The position numbers and the translations under genes are program-made. The notes beneath the pieces are model-generated. The model saw nothing but the letters and a program-made list of their open reading frames with translations. It made no database searches and was not told the DNA's origin. A stretch of DNA of 64,000 bases, taken from JBBTSG01 sp038064775. GTDB taxonomy: Bacteria; Patescibacteriota; Minisyncoccia; UBA6257; GWB1-50-10. Shown piece by piece: positions 51,182 to 59,265 of this stretch (position 1 is the stretch's first letter; every line of letters begins with the position of its first letter). The stretch covers positions 1 through 64,000 of the forward strand of contig JBBTSG010000006.1 in the NCBI GenBank assembly GCA_038064775.1. Reading direction: 5' to 3'.

Positions 51182-51958
51182 TTATAGTAATTGGCTTTTG
51201 ATAAAACCAAGTTTTTTTGCGACCGCGAAAAAGGTTCTAATCTGGTCTTCTTGCTGTTGTAATCTTTTTTCTACCATCTCCAAAAATCGCGGCCCTTCCT
51301 CTTCTGTTTTTTGTTCCGGCGGATATTCAAAATCAATATATACTGCCGAAACTCGAAGCCCTCTAGCGAAAGCTTCAATCGGAGCGATCGCCTGAAGATA
51401 AGGACTAGGAAGTTTTTGCCCATAATTCTTTGAAAAACAATCGACAAAAACTTGAGACGCGTCAGGCGAATAAGCTTCTGGTCCAAAACTTGGATCAGCA
51501 AGAATGCCTGTTAGCTCACAGTAAGTAAAGTTTATTAGCTTCTCTGTCTTTTGCTGAAAAGAAGGATAACTTCGCCACGCCTTTTCGCTACGGGACGGAA
51601 TAACAACATCAGCTTGTCCTGTGATAATCGGAGCAATAATTTCCGGAATGTATTTGATGATTTGAACCTTTTCTGGCTCACTCCAAATTATTGCTGAAAT
51701 CAACTGTTTTTTCTTTTCATCAGCTGCTAGCTCAAATGCCAAGCGCCGTTGTTCCTGAAAACTTCTTCCCTTGCCGTCTACTACGGTAGCACCGATTGCT
51801 TGTAAAACATCGGAAATAATGTTTTCTGGGGAATTATCAATAATCAGTACTTGATATCCTTTTTCAATCGCTTGCCTTACAAACTCACAGGCAAGTTTAA
51901 ACCTTACTTCCTCGATATTCTGATACATCGTCGTCGTAACAACCAATACTCGACCCAT
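51182..51958 (-). CDS. Glycosyltransferase-like protein (GT-A fold), 258 aa
   Basis: VLIIDNSPENIISDVLQAIGATVV and QADVVIPSRSEKAWRSYPSFQQKTEKLINFTYCELTG resemble the GT2 and DPM-like fold, but a clear DXD is not seen. The C-terminus is a long helix. It is a free-standing gene with a near-consensus promoter, AAGGAG ribosome site and terminator, set between two sugar-gene groups. The assignment is by pattern only. Confidence 0.6.
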   Translation of the reverse strand: MGRVLVVTTTMYQNIEEVRFKLACEFVRQAIEKGYQVLIIDNSPENIISDVLQAIGATVVDGKGRSFQEQRRLAFELAADEKKKQLISAIIWSEPEKVQIIKYIPEIIAPIITGQADVVIPSRSEKAWRSYPSFQQKTEKLINFTYCELTGILADPSFGPEAYSPDASQVFVDCFSKNYGQKLPSPYLQAIAPIEAFARGLRVSAVYIDFEYPPEQKTEEEGPRFLEMVEKRLQQQEDQIRTFFAVAKKLGFIKSQLL

Positions 51959-52020
51959 ATAGATCTCCTTGTTTTTTCTCTAAAGAATAATGGTGATTTA
52001 TGTTAAATAAGCTAATTTAG

Positions 52021-52049
52021 ATCTTAGCATAGTAATATTAATTTGTCAA
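52021..52049 (-). promoter_or_regulatory. Promoter of the 51182 gene
   Basis: On the minus strand there is TTGACA, a 17-base spacer ending TATGC, and TAAGAT, closely resembling the promoter at 20412-20440. Confidence 0.75.
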
Positions 52050-52103
52050 TATTAGCAAAAAGGGCCGTGGGCGTTCGGTCTCTATCTTATTTTTTGCAAC
52101 AAT

Positions 52104-52835
52104 TTATTTTTTCTCTGCCGCCGCGAAGATGTTTTGAGTGTAAAATCCTGCACTGCCACCAGCTTCAATCAAACGGTAAAGCTTTATTTTAAACTCAATG
52201 CAAAACCATAAAACATATCGGATAAATGATATTAGGCCGTGAACAACCGGCCGCATCGGATATATCCGAATATTTTTAAAACCGCAAACCATTAGAACTT
52301 GCTTTAAGCTACTGCCGGTAAAACTCACGTCGTGAGTAAAATCGCCGTAGCGCAAACGGCCGCTCAATGGACTCTCCGCATTTGGAGTTTTCACAATTAA
52401 AACCCCACCGGCCCGCAAAGATTTAAAAACTGAATCCAAAACCAAGAGAACTCCTTCTTTATCAAAATGACCAAGAACATCCCTTAAAAAAATTAAATCG
52501 TAAAGATTACCTTTATCGCGAATAAATTCTAAAATATTGGCCTCTTTTAAATTTTTGATGCCGAATTTTCTACCAAGTTCGATTTGCTCTGAACTCACAT
52601 CAATTCCTTCCGCGTTTTTAAAACCTAGGTCTTGCAACCAGTTTATAAGGGCGCCTTCACCACATCCCAAGTCAATAATCTTCGCTTCTTTGTTTTCCGG
52701 CAAAAATACTGAAAAATATTTTTGCCACGAAGGGAACTGGCTTTTCAAATAATTAAAATCTCTTTCGCCGTAAAGATTGAGATTGTGAGTCGAAATATAT
52801 TTTGAATAAAATTTTTCTTTGTAACCGTTTTCCAT
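52104..52835 (-). CDS. Class I SAM-dependent methyltransferase, 243 aa
   Basis: The SAM motif IIDLGCGEGALINWLQDLG is at about 53-71, then GIDVSSEQIELG and IFLRDVLGHFDKEGVL, followed by AGGVLIVKTPNAESP. The family is UbiG-like. It is a single gene, co-directional with its neighbours; the target is unknown. Confidence 0.87.
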   Translation of the reverse strand: MENGYKEKFYSKYISTHNLNLYGERDFNYLKSQFPSWQKYFSVFLPENKEAKIIDLGCGEGALINWLQDLGFKNAEGIDVSSEQIELGRKFGIKNLKEANILEFIRDKGNLYDLIFLRDVLGHFDKEGVLLVLDSVFKSLRAGGVLIVKTPNAESPLSGRLRYGDFTHDVSFTGSSLKQVLMVCGFKNIRIYPMRPVVHGLISFIRYVLWFCIEFKIKLYRLIEAGGSAGFYTQNIFAAAEKK

Positions 52836-52880
52836 AATCCTGAAAATAATTATCGCTTTTATAGCAATTTTTGCAAATAA

Positions 52881-52911
52881 AAAAGGCGGGGATTTAATTC
52901 CCGCCTTTTTA
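52881..52911 (-). terminator. Terminator of the HD-domain gene at 52914
   Basis: AAAAGGCGGG and CCCGCCTTTT form the stem with T-runs on both strands, directly after the stop. Confidence 0.85.
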
Positions 52912-52913
52912 AA

Positions 52914-53603
52914 TTAGACGAACGGATAAGGCATGAGTCCAGAATCTTTAAGTTGCAGTTCAATTGTTTGAATGAACGTTCTCAGAGCCGCAAATCTTGA
53001 TTTTGCCATTTCAACCGCTCGAGGCAATCTAATCTGAAATCTTGAATCGGTTTCCCATTCAAGAGAATGAAAAATATCACGAAGCACGGATTTTGGATTT
53101 TTATAATCCGCGGTAGGGTCGCTTAAGAAAAAGACAAAATCCACTGCTGGAAGGTCTGGCTGAAACTGACCAGAACGAATTACGAGATCCAACTCGATAT
53201 TTACTAGACGGTCGGCATCCATCAGCGCCACAAGTATCGGACTGTCAGAATCATCATTCTTGCCGCCGTGTTTTAAAACAGCGTCAATAATTGTTTCTTT
53301 ATCTGAATCTATAAAAGCCGACTCAGAAGAAAGCCATTCCAAAACCAGATCACGGATTTTATCTGCTGAAACATCACGCCGCCCAACTTTAAGCCTAGTT
53401 TGAAGAACGCGATCAGCGTTATGACAAAGCCCAGCGGCACCAGCAAGATTTCTAAAAACTTCTCCTTCGGAAACAATATAAGCGTATTGAGCTACTCTTG
53501 CCGCATGTTCAAAATCATGACCGCCTCCCGTTATTTTTTCGTCAAGATGGGTTTTACGAACCACTGCCGCAAGATTTGGAAAAATTTCCCATATCTTTTT
53601 CAC
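52914..53603 (-). CDS. HD-domain phosphohydrolase, 229 aa
   Basis: The metal-site residues lie in GGHDFEHAARVAQYA (about 27-41), GLCHNADR (about 59-66) and LMDADRLVN (about 127-135), the H...HD...D pattern of the HD superfamily. Members hydrolyse nucleotides or phosphodiesters. It appears to begin with GTG preceded by AAAGGAG, and follows the GNAT gene by about 6 bp, so the two are co-transcribed. Confidence 0.85.
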   Translation of the reverse strand: MKKIWEIFPNLAAVVRKTHLDEKITGGGHDFEHAARVAQYAYIVSEGEVFRNLAGAAGLCHNADRVLQTRLKVGRRDVSADKIRDLVLEWLSSESAFIDSDKETIIDAVLKHGGKNDDSDSPILVALMDADRLVNIELDLVIRSGQFQPDLPAVDFVFFLSDPTADYKNPKSVLRDIFHSLEWETDSRFQIRLPRAVEMAKSRFAALRTFIQTIELQLKDSGLMPYPFV

Positions 53604-53609
53604 TATAAA

Positions 53610-54167
53610 TCACTCCTTTCTTTTTTTGGCCCATAGGCCGGTTTTGTATTTTACGTCTCCCACTTTTTTTAACATCACGAGTTCGATATTACCTTTACCT
53701 ACAAGCCCGGGAATATTTCCCACATGAATATATCCTGCTTTGAGATAAAGTCGCTGTCCTACAGGATTGTCCTTACTTGTGGAAAGATATATTGTCGCAA
53801 GGTTCGGAATGCCACAAACTTCTTTTATGTATCGCACCGCAAGTTTATCGCCTTTGATAAGAAGTTTTATGCCAATGCCTTGCCCCTGCATGTTCTTACT
53901 TATGCCAATCATGTTCAAATAAACCGTGCCGTTGGTCGGGGGTTTATTCTCATAGTGAATGAAACCGATAATCTTGTCTCCTTGTTTTGCAACAATTACG
54001 ATTTCATTCTCATCATTAAGAGCTGTTCTAAAAAATCTTCGGCATTTTTCTCTGTCGAAACCCTTCCCATAATTAAAGTCCTGCGGAAATGTACCTTCGA
54101 CAACGTCAATAATGCCACGCTCATCTCCCCGGATGGCTAACCGAATTTGAATTCTTCTCTTATTCAC
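53610..54167 (-). CDS. GNAT family N-acetyltransferase, 185 aa
   Basis: The acetyl-CoA motif GISKNMQGQGIGIKLLIKG (about 92-110) has the Q/RxxGxG/A loop. IIGFIHYENKP precedes it, and STSKDNPVGQRLYLKAGYIHVG is the C-terminal motif. The start is GTG (ribosome site GGAAAGG). It heads a two-gene unit with the HD protein, behind a near-consensus promoter. The substrate is unknown. Confidence 0.88.
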   Translation of the reverse strand: MNKRRIQIRLAIRGDERGIIDVVEGTFPQDFNYGKGFDREKCRRFFRTALNDENEIVIVAKQGDKIIGFIHYENKPPTNGTVYLNMIGISKNMQGQGIGIKLLIKGDKLAVRYIKEVCGIPNLATIYLSTSKDNPVGQRLYLKAGYIHVGNIPGLVGKGNIELVMLKKVGDVKYKTGLWAKKRKE

Positions 54168-54221
54168 GTGCCTTTCCTTTCTTTTGATTCGTTATTATTT
54201 AATTAGAAAAATACTAAAAAC

Positions 54222-54250
54222 AGTATAGCAAAGCATTGTTATTATGTCAA
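54222..54250 (-). promoter_or_regulatory. Promoter of the GNAT-HD pair
   Basis: On the minus strand there is TTGACA, a 17-base spacer ending TTTGC, and TATACT. The -35 overlaps the 3' end of the 54242 gene. Confidence 0.78.
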
Positions 54251-54862
54251 GTTTGTAAAGTTTTTGTTTTTATAATGCTCTTTTCTTAACCAGAATAATT
54301 CTTCGGCTTTCTTTTTAGCGAAGGGGGTGACAAACCTTGAAATTCTTGTTTTCAATGTCTTTGTCATATATTTTTCATTATCTTTTTTATTGAATGTCGG
54401 GGTTGCCCTGGTTATATCAAGTTGCCCCAACGTGTCTGCTTCCATAAATACCAATTCATCTTTTTGGTTAAGCTTTTCAAGATTGTCGTGGACAAGAACC
54501 AAATGGCATATCCTTTCTTTTTGTCCGGCGCTTAAAAAACTAAATATCGGATCTTGCAAAAGTGCGGAGATCTTTTCCATACTTATTTGCGCATGCATGA
54601 TCTTCACATTTTGAATATCTTCTCTTCCTATATAAATTCCCTTTTTGAATAGGTTTGCATACCCCCAATCGTGAGCATAAGCAACTACAACAAGAACCGC
54701 CCGGTCCAGGTTTAAATCAAGGGTATTTTTAATAATTTCTTTTGTGTAAAAAACGACTGCTTCGGTATGTGGCTTATCCCAATTTGGACGTCCTTGTTCG
54801 AGTTCCGGAAAAATATTTTTTTTCAAATAAGGTTCAGCTTCCTCAATTGTATTAATTCCCAT
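54242..54862 (-). CDS. HD-domain protein, 206 aa
   Basis: The HD metal motif is seen as His in DKPHTEAVVFYT (about 27), VVAYAHDWGYANL (about 66-78), LVLVHDN and FMEADTLGQLD. It is a different subfamily from the 52914 protein. I see no clear ribosome site before the ATG. A metal-dependent phosphohydrolase is the likely role; the substrate is unknown. Confidence 0.8.
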   Translation of the reverse strand: MGINTIEEAEPYLKKNIFPELEQGRPNWDKPHTEAVVFYTKEIIKNTLDLNLDRAVLVVVAYAHDWGYANLFKKGIYIGREDIQNVKIMHAQISMEKISALLQDPIFSFLSAGQKERICHLVLVHDNLEKLNQKDELVFMEADTLGQLDITRATPTFNKKDNEKYMTKTLKTRISRFVTPFAKKKAEELFWLRKEHYKNKNFTNLT

Positions 54863-54892
54863 AACTACGATGATATCGCCTTTGATTAAAAT

Positions 54893-54919
54893 AAAAAAGC
54901 CCCCGATAAACTGGGGCTT
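54893..54919 (-). terminator. Terminator of the 54918 kinase gene
   Basis: AAGCCCC and GGGGCTT form the stem, overlapping the stop codon. A T-run follows on the minus strand. Confidence 0.8.
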
Positions 54920-55466
54920 ATTTATTATAATGTTGCTTTATCATCTCCGCGACTTCTCTCGGAGACAGATCGGTGTTGTCAATGCACAAACTACTAGCAA
55001 TGCTCGCCGGTACTTTGTCGGAGATGAATTCTTCTCTTAAGACTTCCCGCAATTTTTCAACTTCGACAATCTTTCTCGTACCGATGCGGGATGAGCTTAT
55101 AACCCTTCTCTCAAGCTCTTTCGTTTCACACGAAAGCCGGACTAGACAAAACTCGCCTCCTAAGTCCTTCATCAAATTAGCCCAAGCTAAGAGTGCATTA
55201 TTTGAGTGCTCAGTACGAGGCCCGGTATAGTAATTAAAAGTCACTATTAATCCCTTAAGGCCCTTCTCTGCGGCTGTCTTATAAACAATCATTCGGATGC
55301 GATGATTCAATTCTGCGTGAGCGGGGGTTCCTGGATCAAAAATCATCGTGCATAAATCGGCAAAGAGATGATTGTGCAGAAACTTGAATCCGGTAATCTC
55401 CTGAAGCGCCTTGCCAACAGTAAACTTGCCAACAGCGGGAATGCCATATAGTAAAACCAACTTCAT
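54918..55466 (-). CDS. P-loop kinase-like NTPase, 182 aa
   Basis: The Walker A is LYGIPAVGKFTVGKAL (6-21). A likely LID segment, SRIGTRKIVEVEKLREVL, follows, and TFNYYTGPRTEH is in the middle. It resembles adenylate or shikimate kinase-like proteins of the AAA_33/zeta-toxin sort that phosphorylate small molecules. A strong promoter and the ribosome site AGGAG mark it as a stand-alone gene. Confidence 0.8.
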   Translation of the reverse strand: MKLVLLYGIPAVGKFTVGKALQEITGFKFLHNHLFADLCTMIFDPGTPAHAELNHRIRMIVYKTAAEKGLKGLIVTFNYYTGPRTEHSNNALLAWANLMKDLGGEFCLVRLSCETKELERRVISSSRIGTRKIVEVEKLREVLREEFISDKVPASIASSLCIDNTDLSPREVAEMIKQHYNK

Positions 55467-55506
55467 ATAACTCTCCTATTAATTTAATTGTTGATGAACT
55501 GAACTC

Positions 55507-55534
55507 AGTATAATACGAACTAGAAAATTGTCAA
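55507..55534 (-). promoter_or_regulatory. Promoter of the 54918 kinase gene
   Basis: On the minus strand there is TTGACA, 16 bases, then TATACT. Confidence 0.75.
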
Positions 55535-55573
55535 GTGTTTAAAAATATTCGAGTATTCCTCGAGTAACCTAAT

Positions 55574-55861
55574 TCAAAACTCGTAGTCCACAACGTGCCA
55601 ATCGGCGATTTCTTTTGTGAAATCAGTAAGTTCCCTATGTGCAGGATGTGCTTGAAATTTAAAAAGCGCGGCTTCGTCAGGAAAAGTTGCCACCTCAACT
55701 ACATCCCAGCGTTTTTCTGACGGCGCATATTGTGTCCCGATTTTCCATATGTCTATTTCTTTAATCTTATCCTTCATGCTATGAAGTAGTGCAACCGCTT
55801 GCTCCCGCTCATCCGCAGAAGCAGTTGGACGAAATTTGAACATGACTACATGGCCAATCAT
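55574..55861 (-). CDS. Dabb (stress-responsive alpha/beta barrel) family protein, 95 aa
   Basis: MIGHVVMFKFRP at the start and HPAHRELTDFTKEIADWHVVDYEF at the end match the dimeric ferredoxin-like Dabb family. Function in bacteria is poorly known. It lies 4 bp after gmd and is probably co-transcribed with it. Confidence 0.88.
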   Translation of the reverse strand: MIGHVVMFKFRPTASADEREQAVALLHSMKDKIKEIDIWKIGTQYAPSEKRWDVVEVATFPDEAALFKFQAHPAHRELTDFTKEIADWHVVDYEF

Positions 55862-55865
55862 TAAA

Positions 55866-56951
55866 TTATTTAGCGCCTCCCTTAAGTTCGTGCTCCATCA
55901 TTAAAGCTACGAGGTCGTCAAATTTTGTTTTAGGATTCCAACCCAATTTGGCTTTCGCTTTTGTATAATCTCCTCGCAAATCATGAACTTCCGCCGGTCG
56001 GAAATAGTCCGGATCAATCTCCACTAAAACTTTGCCGGTTTTTTTGTCTAGGCCTTTTTCTAAAAGTCCTTGGTCTTGCCAAACAATATCAATACCAGCG
56101 TACTTAAAAGCTCTTTCAGCGAATTCCCGAACTGAATGGTTTTCACCCGTCGCAATAACGTAATCATCGGCTTCCGGCTGTTGGAGCATCAACCACATTG
56201 CTTCAACATATTCGGGTGCGTAACCCCAATCTCTTTTAGCGTCTAAATTTCCTAAGTGAAGTTTTTCCATCCGACCGCGTTTTATTTCCGCGACAGCTCT
56301 TACGATTTTCCGCGTAACAAAATTAATGCCACGACGAGGCGATTCATGATTAAAGAGAATGCCATTTGCGGCAAAAATATTATAGGACTCGCGGTAATTT
56401 ATCACAGTGTGGTAAGCGAATGCTTTAGCGCAACCATAAGGGCTTCTTGGGTGAAAAACTGTCTGTTCGTTTTGCGGCGGCGGGGAAAACCCGAACATTT
56501 CTGAACTCGATGCTTGGTAAAATTTAATTTTTGAATTCGGATTCCTTGCTTCGTGATTCCTTACAAGCTCAAGTAATCTCAATGTTCCAAGACCAGTTAC
56601 ATTCGCAGTGTATTCTGGCATGTCAAAACTAATGCGCACATGTGATTGAGCACCTAAATTGTAAATTTCATCCGGCGGAAATTTAAATTCGTAAGAGCCA
56701 TAACGGTTGTAAGATTCAACATTTCCATCAATGAAGCGTGATAAACTATGACTGTCAGCTAAATCGCCATAATCCCGAAAAAGCACAACACCTTTGCTGT
56801 GAAGATCTTTAAGAATGTGATCGATCCGTTCAGTATTAATAGAAGATGAACGGCGAACCACACCCATAACCTGGTAACCTTTGTTCAACAAAAATTCCGC
56901 CAGATACGATCCGTCTTGACCGGTAATGCCTGTAACGAGGGCGCTTTTCAT
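55866..56951 (-). CDS. gmd: GDP-mannose 4,6-dehydratase, 361 aa
   Basis: This enzyme converts GDP-mannose to GDP-4-keto-6-deoxymannose, precursor of GDP-fucose, rhamnose or perosamine. ALVTGITGQDGSYLAEFLL (4-22), GVVRRSSSINTERIDHIL, NLGAQSHV, ASSSEMFG and YGCAK (Y-x3-K, about 172) are diagnostic. The C-terminal FRPAEVHDLRGDYTKAKAKLGW is present. Its -10 lies only a few bases before the ATG, suggesting a leaderless transcript. Confidence 0.96.
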   Translation of the reverse strand: MKSALVTGITGQDGSYLAEFLLNKGYQVMGVVRRSSSINTERIDHILKDLHSKGVVLFRDYGDLADSHSLSRFIDGNVESYNRYGSYEFKFPPDEIYNLGAQSHVRISFDMPEYTANVTGLGTLRLLELVRNHEARNPNSKIKFYQASSSEMFGFSPPPQNEQTVFHPRSPYGCAKAFAYHTVINYRESYNIFAANGILFNHESPRRGINFVTRKIVRAVAEIKRGRMEKLHLGNLDAKRDWGYAPEYVEAMWLMLQQPEADDYVIATGENHSVREFAERAFKYAGIDIVWQDQGLLEKGLDKKTGKVLVEIDPDYFRPAEVHDLRGDYTKAKAKLGWNPKTKFDDLVALMMEHELKGGAK

Positions 56952-56957
56952 GGCATT

Positions 56958-56986
56958 ATATTATTAAAAAAACAAAATTCTGTCAA
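56958..56986 (-). promoter_or_regulatory. Promoter of gmd
   Basis: On the minus strand there is TTGACA, 17 bases, then TAATAT. The ATG (56951) is about where transcription should begin. Confidence 0.7.
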
Positions 56987-56995
56987 ACTAAATTA

Positions 56996-57025
56996 TTGAC
57001 AGTGATACCTTAGTTATCTTAATAT
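56996..57025 (+). promoter_or_regulatory. Promoter of the 57035 methyltransferase
   Basis: TTGACA, 17-18 bases, then TTAATA/TAATAT. It is divergent from the gmd promoter, and the predicted start is next to the start codon. Confidence 0.55.
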
Positions 57026-57034
57026 AGGGTGGAT

Positions 57035-58267
57035 ATGCCAGCCATAACTAAATGTCGCTTTTGCAAAAGCATAAAATTAATTCCTTATCTTGATTTAGGG
57101 TTCACTCCGCACTCGGATCATTTTCCAACCCAAGAAGAACTAAAAGAATCGGAAACGTCTTATCCGCTTGTTGTCGTATTTTGTGGAAAATGCGGTTTAA
57201 GCCAACTTTCTTACACGGTTGACCCGCGAGAAATGTATCAGAAAGATTATCTTTATCAATCTTCAGTTACTAAAACGGGCGTAGAACATTACAATAATTT
57301 TGCCCAATCCGTCACAAAAAAACTAAATTTGGGAAAAAAAGATCTTGTGGTGGACGTTGGAAGTAATGTCGGAGTTCTTCTCCAAGGGTTTAAAACGGCT
57401 GGCACAAAAATTTTAGGCGTAGACCCGGCGCCAAACATCGCGCGTATTGCGAATAAGCGTGGTATTCGCACTATCCCTGATTTTTTTACGCCTAAAGTTG
57501 CGAAAGATGTAGTCAAAAAATACGGTAAAGCGAAGGTTATCGTCGGCACGAATGTTTTCGCGCACGTGTTCAACCATCATGAATTCGTAAAAGCGGTTAA
57601 AATCTTAATGCAAAATAACGGAGTTTTTATTTTTGAATCGCCGCATTTTTCAAACCTTATGGAAAATTTAGAATATGATACTGTCTACCATCAGCACCTT
57701 CTTTATCTCTCATTAAAACCTGTTATTCAATTTTTCAAGAACTATAAAATGGAGGTTTTTGATGTTGAAACTAAAAAAATTCACGGCGGTTCTTTTAGAG
57801 TTTTTATCGGCAAAAATAGCATCCACCCAATAAATAAAACGGTTAGAGCAATGCTTAAAATGGAATTAAAAGATAATATTCATTCCCTGCCGAAACTAAA
57901 AATCTTCGCCAAGCTTGTAGCAAATCACCGTGTAGAACTAAAAAATCTACTTCGGGACCTGAAACGTAAAAATAAGAGCATTGCAATTGTAAGCACGCCG
58001 GCCAAAGGCATGACGCTTTTAAATTACTGCCGAATTGGCCCGGAACTTATTGATTTTGCGACTGAAAAATCCGAGCTTAAAATTAACCGTTTCACTCCAG
58101 GCACGCACATTCCCATTCTTCCGGACTCCGAACTTTTAAAACGCCAACCTGATTACGCTCTTCTTCTCGCCTGGAACTTTGCTCCGGAAATTATGAAAAA
58201 TTTAAGCGATTACAAAAAACGCGGCGGTAAATTTATTGTGCCAATTCCGAAACCTAGTATAATATAA
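57035..58267 (+). CDS. Sugar C-methyltransferase-like protein, zinc-binding, 410 aa
   Basis: Three-part family (zinc-binding N-terminus, SAM core, C-terminal domain) known from TylCIII/NovU-type deoxysugar C-methyltransferases. CRFCKS and FCGKCGLSQL (about 6-55) hold the zinc ligands. VVDVGSNVGVLLQGF is the SAM site. FVFESPHFSNL...YDTVYHQHLLYLSL and KIHGGSFRVFIG lie in the catalytic region, and FTPGTHIPILPDSELL marks the C-terminal domain. A GTG at 57029 is also possible, but ATG 57035 fits better. It probably acts on a nucleotide-linked keto-deoxysugar. Confidence 0.87.
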   Translation: MPAITKCRFCKSIKLIPYLDLGFTPHSDHFPTQEELKESETSYPLVVVFCGKCGLSQLSYTVDPREMYQKDYLYQSSVTKTGVEHYNNFAQSVTKKLNLGKKDLVVDVGSNVGVLLQGFKTAGTKILGVDPAPNIARIANKRGIRTIPDFFTPKVAKDVVKKYGKAKVIVGTNVFAHVFNHHEFVKAVKILMQNNGVFIFESPHFSNLMENLEYDTVYHQHLLYLSLKPVIQFFKNYKMEVFDVETKKIHGGSFRVFIGKNSIHPINKTVRAMLKMELKDNIHSLPKLKIFAKLVANHRVELKNLLRDLKRKNKSIAIVSTPAKGMTLLNYCRIGPELIDFATEKSELKINRFTPGTHIPILPDSELLKRQPDYALLLAWNFAPEIMKNLSDYKKRGGKFIVPIPKPSII

Positions 58268-58271
58268 AAAT

Positions 58272-58649
58272 ATGAAAATAGATAAAAAACCGATTAATTT
58301 TGAGGACTCGCGAGGATCAATCAGAGACATTATTGTCGGACAAGACGTTGATTCGGTGACAATTATTACCTGTAAAAAAGGTTCTGTTCGCGGTAATCAC
58401 TTTCATAAAAAAAGTTCGCAATATACTTATATAGTTAAGGGGAGTTTTACTTACGCCTCAAAGAAGGATAACAATCCTGTAGAAACAATCGAAGTGAAAG
58501 AAGGTGATCTTACGTTAAGCATTCCTAATGAACAACACGCTTTTAAGGCTCTTGAAGATTCCGTTCTTCTCCAGTTATCAAAAGGGCCTCGCCAAGGAGA
58601 AAATTACGAAAACGACACTTTTCGCCTAGAAAAACCAATTTTGGAATAA
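58272..58649 (+). CDS. Cupin-domain protein (WxcM/FdtA-like), 125 aa
   Basis: A single cupin barrel: KGSVRGNHFHKKSSQYTYIVKG is cupin motif 1 and LTLSIPNEQHAF cupin motif 2. Similar cupins beside C-methyltransferases act as sugar ketoisomerases or epimerases. It lies 4 bp after the methyltransferase gene and is read with it. Confidence 0.82.
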   Translation: MKIDKKPINFEDSRGSIRDIIVGQDVDSVTIITCKKGSVRGNHFHKKSSQYTYIVKGSFTYASKKDNNPVETIEVKEGDLTLSIPNEQHAFKALEDSVLLQLSKGPRQGENYENDTFRLEKPILE

Positions 58650-58665
58650 GCTTTTCTCGAAAATT

Positions 58666-59256
58666 TTAGAGAGAGGATATTAAGCCGCGAATTTGATCAT
58701 TATCCGGCCAATAATTCAAAATAATTTGGCCTATTTCTTTAGCTTTATCCTTTTGTCCGCTTTGTATATACAAATTGAACAAGCCATAAAGTACTGGTGG
58801 TAATTTCGGACCGATCATAAAAGCTCGCTCGTAATAATTAAGCGCCTTTTTAAAATCTTCCGGTTTTTGACCATAATTATTAAAAAGAGTTAAGTACAAC
58901 TGACCGCCCGTCATTAGATGACGAACATTATTATTTAGAAAAAGGTGTGGCTCAATGTAGCGAACAAGCTCGCGACTTACTGCTTCTGGTTGTCCTTGCT
59001 GACTGGTCAAATTTAAAATGTCATTGCTTAAAAATTTAACCACCTCTTCCGAACCAACCGGCGAATAAAAATTAAAAACTCTGTCAAAGACGGCTTCAAA
59101 ATCTTGAATGGTGTGCACGTTCGAAATAGTGCCTAGCGCGGTGATGTATTTGCGGGCTTTCACGAAAGGTGAGTAAGCGCCGAAATACAAACTCAAAAGA
59201 GCAGCGATAATTATCACAATGTACAATATTTTTCTAAATTCTTTTATTATGAACAT
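58666..59256 (-). CDS. Membrane-anchored TPR protein, 196 aa
   Basis: One N-terminal transmembrane helix (about 8-30) is followed by helical repeats. KKALNYYERAFMIGPKLPPVLYGLFNLYIQSGQKDKAKEI near the C-terminus has the TPR spacing. It lies 9 bp after the polymerase/ligase gene and probably works with it in glycan assembly. Confidence 0.8.
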   Translation of the reverse strand: MFIIKEFRKILYIVIIIAALLSLYFGAYSPFVKARKYITALGTISNVHTIQDFEAVFDRVFNFYSPVGSEEVVKFLSNDILNLTSQQGQPEAVSRELVRYIEPHLFLNNNVRHLMTGGQLYLTLFNNYGQKPEDFKKALNYYERAFMIGPKLPPVLYGLFNLYIQSGQKDKAKEIGQIILNYWPDNDQIRGLISSL

Positions 59257-59265
59257 AATTAAGAC

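Noticed and set aside
51100..51210. Longer start for the DegT aminotransferase
   Set aside because: It would read through the terminator hairpin at 51142-51177 and adds residues not found in the family.
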